Shown here: positions 7,906 through 17,775 of the stretch, one piece after another
Position numbering within the stretch: position 1 is the first letter of the stretch
Layout of the letters: the number at the start of each line of letters is the position of its first letter
Assembly (NCBI RefSeq): GCF_024159265.1
Contig: NZ_JAMYWY010000001.1
Span: 5,952,001 to 6,016,000 of the forward strand
From: Paenibacillus sp. 1781tsa1
GTDB taxonomy: Bacteria; Bacillota; Bacilli; Paenibacillales; Paenibacillaceae
Length of the DNA stretch: 64,000 nt
Direction: 5' to 3'
Made by a program: the position numbers and the translations under genes
Notes under the pieces: generated by a model
The model's database searches: none
What the model was told of the DNA's origin: nothing
What the model saw: the letters and a program-made list of their open reading frames with translations, nothing else

Positions 7906-9531
7906 TTAAGCTTCTACCGGATACATTTTATTGCGCAGTTCTTTGATTTCATCACTTTCCAGATACTCGTCATAGCTCATTTGGCGATCAATGATGCCAT
8001 TCGGCGTAATTTCGATAATTCGGTTAGCAATGGTTTGAATGAACTGATGGTCATGGGATGTGAACAGCATTGTGCCGTCAAAATCAATCATACCATTGTT
8101 CAGCGCTGTGATGGATTCGAGATCCAAGTGGTTCGTAGGCTCATCGAGAATCAATGCGTTAGCACCCGTCTGCATCATTTTCGCCAGCATACAGCGAACT
8201 TTCTCGCCCCCGGAGAGTACACTTGCCTTTTTCAAGGATTCCTCACCAGAGAACAGCATACGTCCCAAGAATCCACGCAGATACGTTTCATCCTGATCTT
8301 TGGAATATTGACGGAGCCAATCCACGAGCGTCATGTCTACACCGTCAAAATATTTGGAGTTGTCTTTCGGGAAATAAGCTTGAGTTGTAGTTACACCCCA
8401 AGTATATTCGCCGCTATCCAATTCCGTTTCACCCATCAGGATATCAAACAAGAGTGACTTGGCATTTCCGTTCGGGCCAACAAATGCAATTTTATCCCCT
8501 TTGTTCACGACAAAGCTGATATCATTCAGCATTTTTACACCATCAATGGATTTGCTGATGCGATCTACGGTCAACAATTGTTTACCGGCTTCACGCTCAG
8601 GTTTGAAGTTGATAAACGGATATTTACGGTTCGATGGACGAAGGTCATCCAGCGTGATTTTGTCGAGTTGTTTCTTCCGGGAAGTTGCTTGTTTCGATTT
8701 CGAAGCATTCGCGGAGAAACGTTGAATAAAGGCTTGAAGCTCTTTAATCTTCTCTTCTTTTTTCTTGTTGGCATCACGTTGCAAAGCAAGTGCCAATTGG
8801 CTGGACTCGTACCAGAAGTCATAGTTACCTACGTACAGCTGGATTTTACCAAAGTCGATATCCGCAATGTGCGTACATACTTTGTTCAGGAAGTGACGGT
8901 CATGGGATACTACAATAACAGTACCTTCATAGTCCATCAAGAAGTTCTCGAGCCATTGAATGGATTCGAGATCCAAGTGGTTGGTAGGCTCATCGAGCAA
9001 CAGGTTGTTTGGACGACCAAACAATGCTTGTGCAAGCAGGACACGAACTTTTTCGTTACCACTTAATTCATTCATTTTCTTCTCGTGCATGTCACGGTCG
9101 ATACCCAGACCGATCAGGAGTGCCGCTGCATCCGGCTCAGCATCCCAGCCATTCAACTCGGCAAATTCACCTTCAAGCTCACCTGCACGCAGGCCGTCTT
9201 CTTCAGTGAAGTCCGCTTTGGCATACAGCGTATCTTTTTCTTTCATAATGGCATAGAGACGACTATGACCCATAATTACCGTTTCGAGAACCGGATACTC
9301 ATCATATTCAAAGTGGTTTTGCTTCAAAACGGCCATACGTTCGCCCGGGGTGATGTGCACCTCTCCCGAGTTTGATTCAATTTCACCGGACAAAATTTTC
9401 AAAAATGTTGATTTACCGGCTCCATTGGCGCCGATGAGGCCGTAACAGTTTCCTGGTGTGAATTTGATATTTACATCTTCAAAAAGTGCACGTTTTCCGT
9501 AGCGGAGCGTGATGCCGCTTGTACTGATCAT
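7906..9531 (-). CDS. ABC-F family ATPase (YkpA/YbiT-like)
   Basis: 541 residues, two ABC cassettes and no membrane segments. The first has Walker A GANGAGKST, signature LSGNEK and Walker B LLLDEPTNHLDLES; the second has signature LSGGEK and ALILDEPTNHLDLES. A charged linker with the ABC-F basic helix lies between. Members bind the ribosome E site and tune translation; this one resembles housekeeping YkpA/YbiT more than antibiotic-resistance types. Oddity: the second Walker A reads GPNGNAKS, with Ala in place of the last Gly. ATG 9531 is preferred over 9543 because the AAAGGA site abuts the latter. Confidence 0.9.
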   Translation of the reverse strand: MISTSGITLRYGKRALFEDVNIKFTPGNCYGLIGANGAGKSTFLKILSGEIESNSGEVHITPGERMAVLKQNHFEYDEYPVLETVIMGHSRLYAIMKEKDTLYAKADFTEEDGLRAGELEGEFAELNGWDAEPDAAALLIGLGIDRDMHEKKMNELSGNEKVRVLLAQALFGRPNNLLLDEPTNHLDLESIQWLENFLMDYEGTVIVVSHDRHFLNKVCTHIADIDFGKIQLYVGNYDFWYESSQLALALQRDANKKKEEKIKELQAFIQRFSANASKSKQATSRKKQLDKITLDDLRPSNRKYPFINFKPEREAGKQLLTVDRISKSIDGVKMLNDISFVVNKGDKIAFVGPNGNAKSLLFDILMGETELDSGEYTWGVTTTQAYFPKDNSKYFDGVDMTLVDWLRQYSKDQDETYLRGFLGRMLFSGEESLKKASVLSGGEKVRCMLAKMMQTGANALILDEPTNHLDLESITALNNGMIDFDGTMLFTSHDHQFIQTIANRIIEITPNGIIDRQMSYDEYLESDEIKELRNKMYPVEA

Positions 9532-9639
9532 TAAGCATACCATCCTTTATTGGTTAATCTGCATACTGCATGAATAGCAAGTTGCGTAAATCATGGATTC
9601 AATATCCCGATGCCTATTCTGGCACCATATTATAACACA

Positions 9640-9673
9640 AAAAAGCGGCAAATTCGAAAATTGGCCGCTTTTT
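9640..9673 (-). terminator. Terminator after metallo-hydrolase gene
   Basis: AAAAAGCGGC pairs with GCCGCTTTTT around a 14-base loop, about 75 bases past the minus-strand stop at 9747. Confidence 0.75.
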
Positions 9674-9746
9674 ACTTATTAAAGATTTGGTAAATACACT
9701 GTTCATGCAGGCATATCCCTACATTAACATATTTGGCTCGTTTTTG

Positions 9747-10796
9747 TTAGTCCTGTTTACCTTCCTCGTGGTGAATGCGGAGTGTTTCACCATGACCAAG
9801 CACCCGAATACGCTCTTTACTAATGCCTAGCCGTTCACGCTCAACTTCCAGCCGATCAAGGGCTTCCTTGGGCGTATCGTCTGCCAGCTTGAATGTGCCA
9901 TAGTGCATTGGCACCATGAGCTGCGAGCCGGATTCAACAAACCCCTGCAGTGCTTCTTCAGGTGTCACATGCTGAGAAGTCATGAACCATTCCGGATCGT
10001 AGGCACCAATGGGCATCAGGGTAATACCGATGTCAAAGCGCTCTCCAATCGTCTTGAAACCCTGGAAGTAACCTGTATCCCCTACAAAATACAACACAGG
10101 CGGTCCGTCTGATTCTCTGGATGTTTCGTTCTTCCCTGATGCTGTAGTTGTTTGATCCTTCTGATCACTTCGAGTTGCAGCACTTTCCCCTGCTGATGTT
10201 GCCGCCGAATGGGTTGGTTCCAACACATAACCGCCCCAGTGGGATGTATTGGTATCGAACAGCGTTCGGCGTGTCCAGTGCTGCGCTGGAACAAAAGTGA
10301 TTTTAACTCCGCCAAGTGTCATATGATCCCACCACTTCATCTCTTGGCATCGATGGAATCCTTTACGAATCATCTTGCGCTTCAGACCATCGGGTACGAT
10401 CAGCAATGTCTTGGCGGTAATCAGCTTACGCAGGGAAGCCAGATGCAGATGATCGTAGTGGGAATGGGATATCAGAATGACATCCAATGGTGGAATATCC
10501 TGAATCGGAATCCCCGGGGCACCGAGTCTTCGTTGAAATCCCATTTTTTCAGCCCATACCGGGTCAGTCACGATGTTCAATCCATAATATTGAATGAAAA
10601 ACGTGGAGTGACCAATCCAGGTAATACTCGTGTCATCTCGATTGGCATGCAGATAATCGAGTTCAGGCGGGTGTTTGGGCACGGTGTAGGAGTAGTCCTT
10701 CACTTTATTGCGCCGCTGCTCCCTCCATTGCTTGAATTCCTTCAGCGTTTTGTCCGTACTTACATTATCAATGTTGTTATAACGGATTTTAGGCAT
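9747..10796 (-). CDS. Metallo-beta-lactamase-fold hydrolase (NAPE-PLD/UlaG-like)
   Basis: 349 residues. The fold signature SHSHYDHLH (about 110-118) gives the H-x-H-x-DH zinc site; TWIGHSTFFIQYYGLNI, FVGDTGYF and the late VPMHYGTF are as in the UlaG/NAPE-PLD-like group that acts on phosphodiester or lactone bonds. A Ser/Thr/Gln/Lys-rich insert (about 197-225) just before PPVLYFVGDTGY is unlike the rest and is probably a flexible loop. Substrate unknown. It has its own terminator; GGGAGGATGACCCTTTC precedes the ATG. Confidence 0.85.
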   Translation of the reverse strand: MPKIRYNNIDNVSTDKTLKEFKQWREQRRNKVKDYSYTVPKHPPELDYLHANRDDTSITWIGHSTFFIQYYGLNIVTDPVWAEKMGFQRRLGAPGIPIQDIPPLDVILISHSHYDHLHLASLRKLITAKTLLIVPDGLKRKMIRKGFHRCQEMKWWDHMTLGGVKITFVPAQHWTRRTLFDTNTSHWGGYVLEPTHSAATSAGESAATRSDQKDQTTTASGKNETSRESDGPPVLYFVGDTGYFQGFKTIGERFDIGITLMPIGAYDPEWFMTSQHVTPEEALQGFVESGSQLMVPMHYGTFKLADDTPKEALDRLEVERERLGISKERIRVLGHGETLRIHHEEGKQD

Positions 10797-10867
10797 GAAA
10801 GGGTCATCCTCCCTTCCTCATTTCTTAACAACAGATTACCCCAAATGGGAATGCACGTACCAGTTAA

Positions 10868-11077
10868 TCAATCCTTCGGATTTTTGCATACGGCCAGATA
10901 TATGAACAGAAAGACAATCGCAGCCATAATAATGAGTGGTGGGGCGTACATAATCGTGAATGTCTCAAAAAAGCTCAATCCGGTTATACCGGGTATCCCC
11001 GTGACTCCCTCAGTAGATAGTGCATACTGCAAGGGAATCATGAGTAAGAACATGTTCAGCAGCATGAACAGACTCAT
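10868..11077 (-). CDS. CydS-like small subunit of cytochrome bd oxidase, N-terminally extended
   Basis: 69 residues overlapping the cydB stop by ATGA. The last 33 or so residues (ETFTIMYAPPLIIMAAIVFL then a Lys-rich tail) resemble CydS, the single-helix subunit of the Geobacillus bd oxidase, whose sequence has the same T-F-x-I-M-Y-A-P opening. Here that unit is preceded by a hydrophobic segment (MSLFMLLNMFLLMIPLQYAL) and a Gly/Thr/Ile linker, giving two potential TM helices. A shorter product from a TTG near the S-F-F-E-T-F segment is possible, but no clear ribosome site supports it. Position after cydB supports a role in the oxidase complex. Confidence 0.7.
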   Translation of the reverse strand: MSLFMLLNMFLLMIPLQYALSTEGVTGIPGITGLSFFETFTIMYAPPLIIMAAIVFLFIYLAVCKNPKD

Positions 11078-12108
11078 CCTTTCTTTTTACCAGAATTACC
11101 GCGTACATAATTGGCATCAAACAGGAACAGCTTCATAATCAGCACAAGCGACGGAATGAGTACAAGCAGCCCCAGGCTGAACGCCGTAATAAGCGCAATC
11201 CCCATCGTACGATTTGTAAAGCTGTCATAAATATTAATGTAGGGATACAGGATATACGGAAGGTGGGATCGCCCGTAACCATACCAGGCAAAGGCAAACT
11301 GAAGCATGACAGCGATAAAACACCAGCCCAGATATTTGCGTTTCCACACCAGCGACACCGCAATGACAAAACAGATAAACGAAGAAATGAACATCCATGA
11401 GATATTCACCATCTGCTCAAAATGTGCGGGATTCTGTTTGTTAATCTGCAGAAATGCCAGAAAACTCGCAAAAATGGTAGGCAAGCTCCAGAGCAATGCA
11501 TACTCTCGAAGCACCTCAAATGCCGGCTCATCCCCTGCCCGGTTGGCATAATAGGAAAGAAACATCGCCGAGATGTACAGCACACTGACCAGTGCAAGCA
11601 AAACAACCGACCAGGTATAGGGATTCGTCAAAAATTCACGCCAGCGAAAAAACACCTCTTCGCCTACCTGCTCAATGATTCCGCCCTCGGATATCGCCAA
11701 AATGGTGGAGAATACCGCCGGAATCAGCAAACCCGTCGCTCCGTACAATGCCATGTAGATCCGGCTGTTCTGCCCGTGGTTGCCATAGGTATTGTAAGCG
11801 TAATACACGCCCCGGATAGCAAGCAGTACAATGGCCAGGGAACCCGGCACCAGCAAAGCTGTCCCGTAATAAAAGGCGCTGTCCGGATAAAATCCAACCA
11901 GTCCGACCACAAAAAAGATCAGGAACACATTCGTTACTTCCCACACAGGAGACAGGTAGCGCTGAATGATGTTATGAATTTTGTTCTCGTGCCCAGTCAA
12001 TATGCTGTAAAAGCTGAAGAACCCGGCCCCAAAATCAATCGAAGCGACAATCAGGTAACCGAACAAAAACGTCCACAATATTGCGATGCCTGCAATTTCG
12101 AAACTCAA
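11074..12108 (-). CDS. cydB: Cytochrome bd quinol oxidase subunit II
   Basis: 344 residues with about eight to nine TM helices, starting MSFEIAGIAILWTFLFGYLI and carrying the subunit II signature ASIDFGAGFFSFY near residues 22-34. It forms the CydA-CydB heterodimer that oxidises quinol and reduces O2 at the membrane without pumping protons. The start overlaps the cydA stop (ATGA) and the end overlaps the CydS-like ORF, so the three are translationally coupled. CydDC assembly genes are not nearby. Confidence 0.95.
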   Translation of the reverse strand: MSFEIAGIAILWTFLFGYLIVASIDFGAGFFSFYSILTGHENKIHNIIQRYLSPVWEVTNVFLIFFVVGLVGFYPDSAFYYGTALLVPGSLAIVLLAIRGVYYAYNTYGNHGQNSRIYMALYGATGLLIPAVFSTILAISEGGIIEQVGEEVFFRWREFLTNPYTWSVVLLALVSVLYISAMFLSYYANRAGDEPAFEVLREYALLWSLPTIFASFLAFLQINKQNPAHFEQMVNISWMFISSFICFVIAVSLVWKRKYLGWCFIAVMLQFAFAWYGYGRSHLPYILYPYINIYDSFTNRTMGIALITAFSLGLLVLIPSLVLIMKLFLFDANYVRGNSGKKKG

Positions 12109-13451
12109 TGTACGATCCCTCCTTCAAGCCCCAGAGACTCCAGTTCCTTCTCTGCTTCCTTGTTGCGGAACAGCTTGCTGAGCACCCGAATGCACGAGAA
12201 ACATAGAATCAGATACAGCAAAATAAACAACACCAGCATCCATCCTACCGAAGTTGACGTGGTGGCCGCTTCTGACACCTTCATATACCCGCGTAAGATC
12301 CAAGGCTGTCTGCCAACTTCAGCGAACATCCACCCAAGCTCGATTGCAATCATGGCCAGAGGACCCAGCAAGACAATGCCGAGCAACAGCCATTTGGGAT
12401 ATGGCTTGCGCCCTGGCAACCAACGACGCAGTACATATAACACAGGAATCATCAGAATAATCACTCCGGTGGTGACCTTCAGGTCGAACATATAATGAAT
12501 GGACAGCGGTGGCCTCAGATCAGCTGGAAATTCTTCGAGACCTTTCACTTCCGTATCGGGTCGATTCCCCGCCAAAATACTAAGTGCATAAGGAATCTCA
12601 ATCGCGTATTTCACTTCATTGTTCTCATCCAAAATGCCCCCATAGACAAGCGGTGCCTCTTTCATCGTCTTGAAATGCCATTCTGCGGCAGCCAGCTTCT
12701 CCGGCTGATATTTCGCCAGGAATTTACCGGAAGAGTCCCCGATCATGACCGTACTGATGGCAAAGACAAGCGCAGATACCGTTGTGAGTTTCAGTGCTTT
12801 TTTGTAATACACATGATCCCGTCCCCGGAGCAAACTGAAGGCGGCTATCCCCGCCAGAATACCTGCACTCAGAGTGTAGGATGAAGCAAGTACATGGGAC
12901 ACCTTGGTTGGTGTTGCCGGATTCAACATGGCAGCAATCGGATGAATGTCTTTCATGATGCCATTAATCAGGGTGAACCCCTGTGGCTGATTCATGAAGG
13001 AGTTCACCGTCGTAATGAAAATCGCAGAGGCAGATGAGCCAAGAGCTACCGGAATCAACAGCAGCATATGCGTATATTTCTTTTTGAAACGATCCCACGT
13101 ATAGAGGTAAATTCCAAGAAAGATCGCCTCGATAAAAAAGGCAAACGTCTCCATGAACAGCGGCAGGGCGATGGCCTGACCCGCTACCCGCATAAACATC
13201 GGCCACAACAGACTGAGCTGTAATCCGATCGAGGTGCCTGTAACGACGCCAACGGCAACGGTGATGACAAACCCTCGTGCCCACCGCCGTGCCAGCAAGG
13301 TGTAATGCATATCATTGGTTCGTAGTCCTCGCCACTCGGCCAATGCAATCATGAGGGGAACACCTACACCGATAGAGGCAAAAATAATGTGCACAAACAA
13401 GGTAAGACCGGTTAGTATCCGGCTGAGCAAAACAGGGTCCAGGGATGACAT
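12105..13451 (-). CDS. cydA: Cytochrome bd quinol oxidase subunit I
   Basis: 448 residues. Heme ligand His21 sits in LTLFVHIIFASIGVG, His186 in KVSHVLASS; acidic residues of the proton path are Glu101 and Glu108 (METFAFFIEAIFLG); GRQPW is in the C-terminal third. The length and short Q-loop fit the Gram-positive type rather than the long E. coli type. Periplasmic quinol oxidation feeds O2 reduction with high affinity. GAGGAGTGTAACC precedes the ATG. A 34-residue membrane ORF lies 65 bases upstream on the same strand. Confidence 0.96.
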   Translation of the reverse strand: MSSLDPVLLSRILTGLTLFVHIIFASIGVGVPLMIALAEWRGLRTNDMHYTLLARRWARGFVITVAVGVVTGTSIGLQLSLLWPMFMRVAGQAIALPLFMETFAFFIEAIFLGIYLYTWDRFKKKYTHMLLLIPVALGSSASAIFITTVNSFMNQPQGFTLINGIMKDIHPIAAMLNPATPTKVSHVLASSYTLSAGILAGIAAFSLLRGRDHVYYKKALKLTTVSALVFAISTVMIGDSSGKFLAKYQPEKLAAAEWHFKTMKEAPLVYGGILDENNEVKYAIEIPYALSILAGNRPDTEVKGLEEFPADLRPPLSIHYMFDLKVTTGVIILMIPVLYVLRRWLPGRKPYPKWLLLGIVLLGPLAMIAIELGWMFAEVGRQPWILRGYMKVSEAATTSTSVGWMLVLFILLYLILCFSCIRVLSKLFRNKEAEKELESLGLEGGIVH

Positions 13452-13515
13452 GGTTACACTCCTCTTTCACATAATCGTTATGTACAACAGCAGTTACTCT
13501 GCTTGAACGTGTATC

Positions 13516-13620
13516 TCAATAACTCATGATTCGGATGATGCTTTTCACAACGGCATACAGCACAACCACAGCTGCAACCAGACAGACGATGATGAGTGTT
13601 TTCTCTTGTTTACGGAACAT
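13516..13620 (-). CDS. 34-residue single-helix membrane protein upstream of cydA
   Basis: MFRKQEKTLIIVCLVAAVVV, then LYAVVKSIIRIMSY. A basic N-terminus, one TM helix of about 20 residues and a basic tail. The ATG is preceded by AAAGGAGG at 11 bases. It is 65 bases before cydA on the same strand and after the terminator of the histidine kinase gene, so it is probably the first gene of the cyd transcript. Too short for usual gene finders. Size and context recall CydX/CydS-type subunits, but no sequence family is recognised. Confidence 0.6.
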   Translation of the reverse strand: MFRKQEKTLIIVCLVAAVVVLYAVVKSIIRIMSY

Positions 13621-13710
13621 ATACCTGCCGTCCTCCTTTTGCATGGGATGCAAATTATGGCTCTATAGACAGTTTGCAAAAGAAGTTGTTTTTTTATCCG
13701 GGAAAATTGA

Positions 13711-13764
13711 AAAACAAAAAAAGCCTTTCTCCTTATCACGCTTACGCGCTGAAGGGTAAAGGCT
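13711..13764 (-). terminator. Terminator after PAS histidine kinase gene
   Basis: AGCCTTT (13722-13728) pairs with AAAGGCT (13758-13764), with further pairing inside and a T run on the minus strand. Confidence 0.6.
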
Positions 13765-13836
13765 CTATTCGTAGGTATCATACATAAAATATTGATCATA
13801 AAAGAGAGAAATGCATCTCTTCATCCATCATTACAT

Positions 13837-16683
13837 TTAAACCAATACGTCCTGCTTGGGCAGTCGTACCTTGAATGTACTTCCTTTGTCCGGTGCAGAT
13901 ATAAAGGTCAGTGTTCCCTTGTGATCCTCTACAATTTTACGGGAAATGTACAGCCCGATTCCTGTTCCACCAATCTGCCGATGGTCCGAATTATCCACTC
14001 GATAGAATTTGTTGAATAACATGTCCTTCTCTTGCTCCGCAATCCCTATTCCATAATCACGCACATCAAGACATAACCATTCTTCTTCTTCCCACAACGT
14101 AACATCAATGCGATCGGCTCCTGGAGAATACTTGACTGCATTGCCCACCAGATTATGCAGAACCTGAACCATCCTGTTCTGGTCAGCATAAGCAAAAAAG
14201 TCTCCATTAAACGTATGCACGTAGATACGTTGGGTAGACTTCATATTCCACTGTTCGGCAACCCCTTCTACCAACTCAACCAGCGGTACATACGTCATAT
14301 GGTAAGCCATGCCTTCGTTATCGAGGCGCTGAATATCAAGCACATCATCGAGCAGACTGCTCAGCCGCTTGCCCTCGGAAGCGATGGTCTGCATGAATTC
14401 CTGCTGCTGAGCTGCCGGAAGGTCATACATCATCATTAATTCCACATACCCCATAATGGTGGCTACAGGCGTTCGCAGCTCATGAGATACCACACTGATC
14501 AGTTCATTTTTCATCCGATCCAGCCGTTCTTCTCCTGTCCGGTCACGGAACACCAGCAGAAAACCATGGTTTTTACCCGGGACATCCATCTGTTTCATGT
14601 ACAAGGAAAACACACTTTTATCCACATTATTGAATATAAATTCGGTTTCGATAAACGCTGTTTCTCCATTCAGAAATGCTCTAGTCTGTTCCATCAGATT
14701 GAAGTTGTCCGTTAGTACCATCGTATCAATCGCCTGCGCCAAATCTTCAATAGATCTGCCCAGAAAATCACCCAAACCAAACATCTCTTCGATCCTTCGG
14801 TTGACGATGGTTATGGTCCCTGATCGATCAGACATCACGAGCCCTTCTCGTACGGATTCAATAAATTGCTCACTGATATCTCGCTGTTCCTGAATAGCAA
14901 TCTTTTCATTGAACAACTCCGAGTTGAGCTTCTCCAGCGCAAGGGCATGACGCACACGATCTTCTTCTGCTCTGGTCCGCTCCGTAATATCCTTAATAAA
15001 CAGATTATATAACGTCTCATTCTTGCCAAGCTGAATTTCTACAATTTTGTACTCAATCGGAAAGACGGAACCATCCCGGCGAATCCCTGAAATTTCATCT
15101 ACAATCGTGTATCTCTTACCTTCAACATATTCGAATCGCTCCAACAATTTCTTGATCTCCATGCAGCTTGCCCCTTGGAAAAGAGACGGCGCTTCCTTAT
15201 GCAGGATCACTTCTTCCCGACGCAATCCAAACATTCTTTCAGCCTCCGGATTAAACTCGATGATCTGCCCAGTGGAGTCCACAGCGATAATGGCATCAAT
15301 AGAGGATTCAATAATTGCACGTTTGACCTCTTCACTATTCTTAAGTTCCTTGGTGCGTTCTATGACCCTGTCCTCCAGCGTTAACTTGTCATGACGAATC
15401 TGTTCGAATTGTTCCAGCAGCACATCAGCCATTTTACGCAAATTACCAATCAGGATCTGTACTTCGGTTACATGGCTGGTAGGCCACTCCAGCTTCCCAT
15501 TTCGAAACAATATTCTCGGCAGAGAGCCTGTCATCCTGGTCAGTCTTAACAACGGGCTAACGACCTTACTGCTGAGAGGAGCCGCTACAATCATAGAAGC
15601 CACGATGATGATGAACAGGGATTGCAGTGTGGTCAGATAGATCGATTCAATTCGGGGGTAATACTTGGACGAGTCAGTCACAATAAATACCCGATAAGGT
15701 GTTATATTTGTCATTTCTGCTTCATAGATAAAAGAGGCTTGTTTCCAATGATTCAATACATCGCTGTAATGGATATTTGCAGAACTAAACAGAATAAGGT
15801 TATCCCTCGACTTCAGAAGACTGAACCTGTCCATGTCCAGGTACTCACCAGGGTGAAGTGCATTCAAACCAGAAGCGACGACTGTATCATTCCGATTAAG
15901 CAGAATCACATTCACACCCAGTAGATGATGATAACGCGTCATATTTTGTTCCATATTCTCAGCAGTAACATACTCTTCATCAAGATCCTGAACAACCGCA
16001 TTCGATGCATATTTCATCTCACGTAATATGGCATCATTCATCTGACTCAACTGTCTTCGGCTATCGGCGGATAACAATACGAGAGAAACAAATACCACGA
16101 AGGCGACTACGTATTTAAAAGCAATCCTTGTGAGCGGAATGGTTCCCGTGCGCTTTGATTTTTGCTCACCCATAGTGATCCAGAAATCCACCACAATACC
16201 TGCAATCAGAGCATTCACCATGCCAATCACGGCAATATACATATACTCATACTTCAAATCTTCTATATCCAATCCCAATACATAATGCCCGCAATAGATA
16301 ACCGGAAGTAACATCACTACCCAGAAGACAGCATTCGCCTTGATTAGGCTTCCGTTCTTCCAACGAATCTGCCAACCGAGCATCCAGAGCAATTCAATGA
16401 AATGCGCCATCATTACGGTTAAATTCCGTGGTTCGAAGCCGGCAACGATGTTATTTAACAGGTGGATGACTGTAAAGGTGATCAATCCATAGATAGCCCC
16501 ATGCAAACGAAGAGCAATGAGAACTGCTGCGCTGCCTACCATAATTTGCACACCATAGAATAACGTCAGTGGAAAAATAGTGCTTAGTGAGCCCAGCATA
16601 ATTAAAACGCAGGTCCCAATCCAGGGGATCTGCAACTTCGAAATCACCCAATCCGGCATCTGTATCTTCTTTATATGATCCAT
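13837..16683 (-). CDS. Multi-TM sensor histidine kinase with two PAS domains
   Basis: 948 residues. Five to six TM helices fill residues about 15-205; an extracytoplasmic loop of about 150 residues follows, then another TM near 355, a HAMP-like segment and coiled coil, PAS1 at about 470-590 (IIESSIDAIIAVDSTGQIIE), PAS2 at about 600-715, HisKA with VVSHELRTPVATIMGYVE (His near 735) and a complete HATPase with NLVGNAVKYSPG, DYGIGI and GGTGIGLYISRKI. Signal unknown. It is divergent from an OmpR-type regulator across 346 bases, its likely partner. GAGGGCAACTGCTT precedes the ATG. Confidence 0.93.
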   Translation of the reverse strand: MDHIKKIQMPDWVISKLQIPWIGTCVLIMLGSLSTIFPLTLFYGVQIMVGSAAVLIALRLHGAIYGLITFTVIHLLNNIVAGFEPRNLTVMMAHFIELLWMLGWQIRWKNGSLIKANAVFWVVMLLPVIYCGHYVLGLDIEDLKYEYMYIAVIGMVNALIAGIVVDFWITMGEQKSKRTGTIPLTRIAFKYVVAFVVFVSLVLLSADSRRQLSQMNDAILREMKYASNAVVQDLDEEYVTAENMEQNMTRYHHLLGVNVILLNRNDTVVASGLNALHPGEYLDMDRFSLLKSRDNLILFSSANIHYSDVLNHWKQASFIYEAEMTNITPYRVFIVTDSSKYYPRIESIYLTTLQSLFIIIVASMIVAAPLSSKVVSPLLRLTRMTGSLPRILFRNGKLEWPTSHVTEVQILIGNLRKMADVLLEQFEQIRHDKLTLEDRVIERTKELKNSEEVKRAIIESSIDAIIAVDSTGQIIEFNPEAERMFGLRREEVILHKEAPSLFQGASCMEIKKLLERFEYVEGKRYTIVDEISGIRRDGSVFPIEYKIVEIQLGKNETLYNLFIKDITERTRAEEDRVRHALALEKLNSELFNEKIAIQEQRDISEQFIESVREGLVMSDRSGTITIVNRRIEEMFGLGDFLGRSIEDLAQAIDTMVLTDNFNLMEQTRAFLNGETAFIETEFIFNNVDKSVFSLYMKQMDVPGKNHGFLLVFRDRTGEERLDRMKNELISVVSHELRTPVATIMGYVELMMMYDLPAAQQQEFMQTIASEGKRLSSLLDDVLDIQRLDNEGMAYHMTYVPLVELVEGVAEQWNMKSTQRIYVHTFNGDFFAYADQNRMVQVLHNLVGNAVKYSPGADRIDVTLWEEEEWLCLDVRDYGIGIAEQEKDMLFNKFYRVDNSDHRQIGGTGIGLYISRKIVEDHKGTLTFISAPDKGSTFKVRLPKQDVLV

Positions 16684-17029
16684 AAGCAGTTGCCCTCATG
16701 GATCAATTTTTCTTCTGTTTTCAACAACAACGTTGGTTCCCCCTATAAGCTTAAGCGGATACAATCTACTTTTTTTTCCCCTTAACTCGTTCTGATCTAT
16801 TATACTGTAATTAGTAGTTGGTGTAGATTTGGGAAATTCTGAGTGATCGGCAACCCAACTGCATTCATGCTAAGATATTGAAGCTCAATAAAAAAAGCTT
16901 ATTGCTTCTCTACATATACATCCTATATTTTGGAATACAAACATTAAATAATTTGCGGCATTTATTCGCAATTCACCTTGTTTTTTTAGTATTTTCTTAA
17001 CATATTATTTTCACCAGGAGTGTGACCCT

Positions 17030-17728
17030 ATGACGATCAAAGTACTTCTTATAGAGGATGAGAAAAATCTGGCCGACATGATTGCTTTCTTTCTTGAGGA
17101 GGAAGGATACATCACTGAACGGGTTCATCATGCCCGCGAGGCACTTCAACTGTTTCCACAATTCCAGCCGGATATTGTTGTAACGGATCTCATGCTTCCT
17201 GAAATGGATGGAAATGATCTCGTAGAAGCCTTTCGGCAGCACTCCACTGTGCCCATTCTGATGATCTCGGCAAGCACCATGCTGAATGATCGACTTCGCG
17301 CATTGCATAATGGTGCGGATGACTTTCTATGCAAACCATTTAGTTTGAAAGAGTTGGATGCCCGGATTAAAGCACTGCTGCGAAGATCAATCATTTCCTA
17401 TCAGGATAAACCGGTAAAGGAAGACAAGCAGGCAGAGGTTACTGGGCATGTGAATGTGAATGAGTACAGAAGAACCCTGTTTGTGGATGGCGTTGAAATC
17501 GAGGTCACTCATATTGAGTTCGAGATTATGAAGGAATTGTACCGAAATCCGGGTAAAGTGTTCACCCGCAATGAACTGATGGATCGAATCAAAGGCTCCG
17601 AACGCGCCTATCTGGATCGTACCATTGATGTTCATATCTCGAGTCTGCGTAAAAAAATTGAGCCTGACCCCAAAAACCCACGTTATATTAAGACGGTTTG
17701 GGGAACAGGCTATAAATATGTGATCTAA
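17030..17728 (+). CDS. OmpR/PhoB-family response regulator
   Basis: 232 residues. The receiver has Glu9-Asp10, phospho-acceptor Asp53 in VVTDLMLPEMDG and Lys102 in CKPF. The winged-helix output domain spans about 135-232, with the recognition-helix region RNELMDRIKG and the wing YIKTVWGTGYKY. It binds DNA as a dimer after phosphorylation. Divergent from the PAS kinase, which is probably its donor. CAGGAGTGTGACCCT precedes the ATG. The 346-base spacer is AT-rich and should hold both promoters; no single one is convincing by eye. Confidence 0.92.
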   Translation: MTIKVLLIEDEKNLADMIAFFLEEEGYITERVHHAREALQLFPQFQPDIVVTDLMLPEMDGNDLVEAFRQHSTVPILMISASTMLNDRLRALHNGADDFLCKPFSLKELDARIKALLRRSIISYQDKPVKEDKQAEVTGHVNVNEYRRTLFVDGVEIEVTHIEFEIMKELYRNPGKVFTRNELMDRIKGSERAYLDRTIDVHISSLRKKIEPDPKNPRYIKTVWGTGYKYVI

Positions 17729-17775
17729 TAACGATCGTAACGATTCAAATTAAAAACTTTGGCCATATCCCTCTT

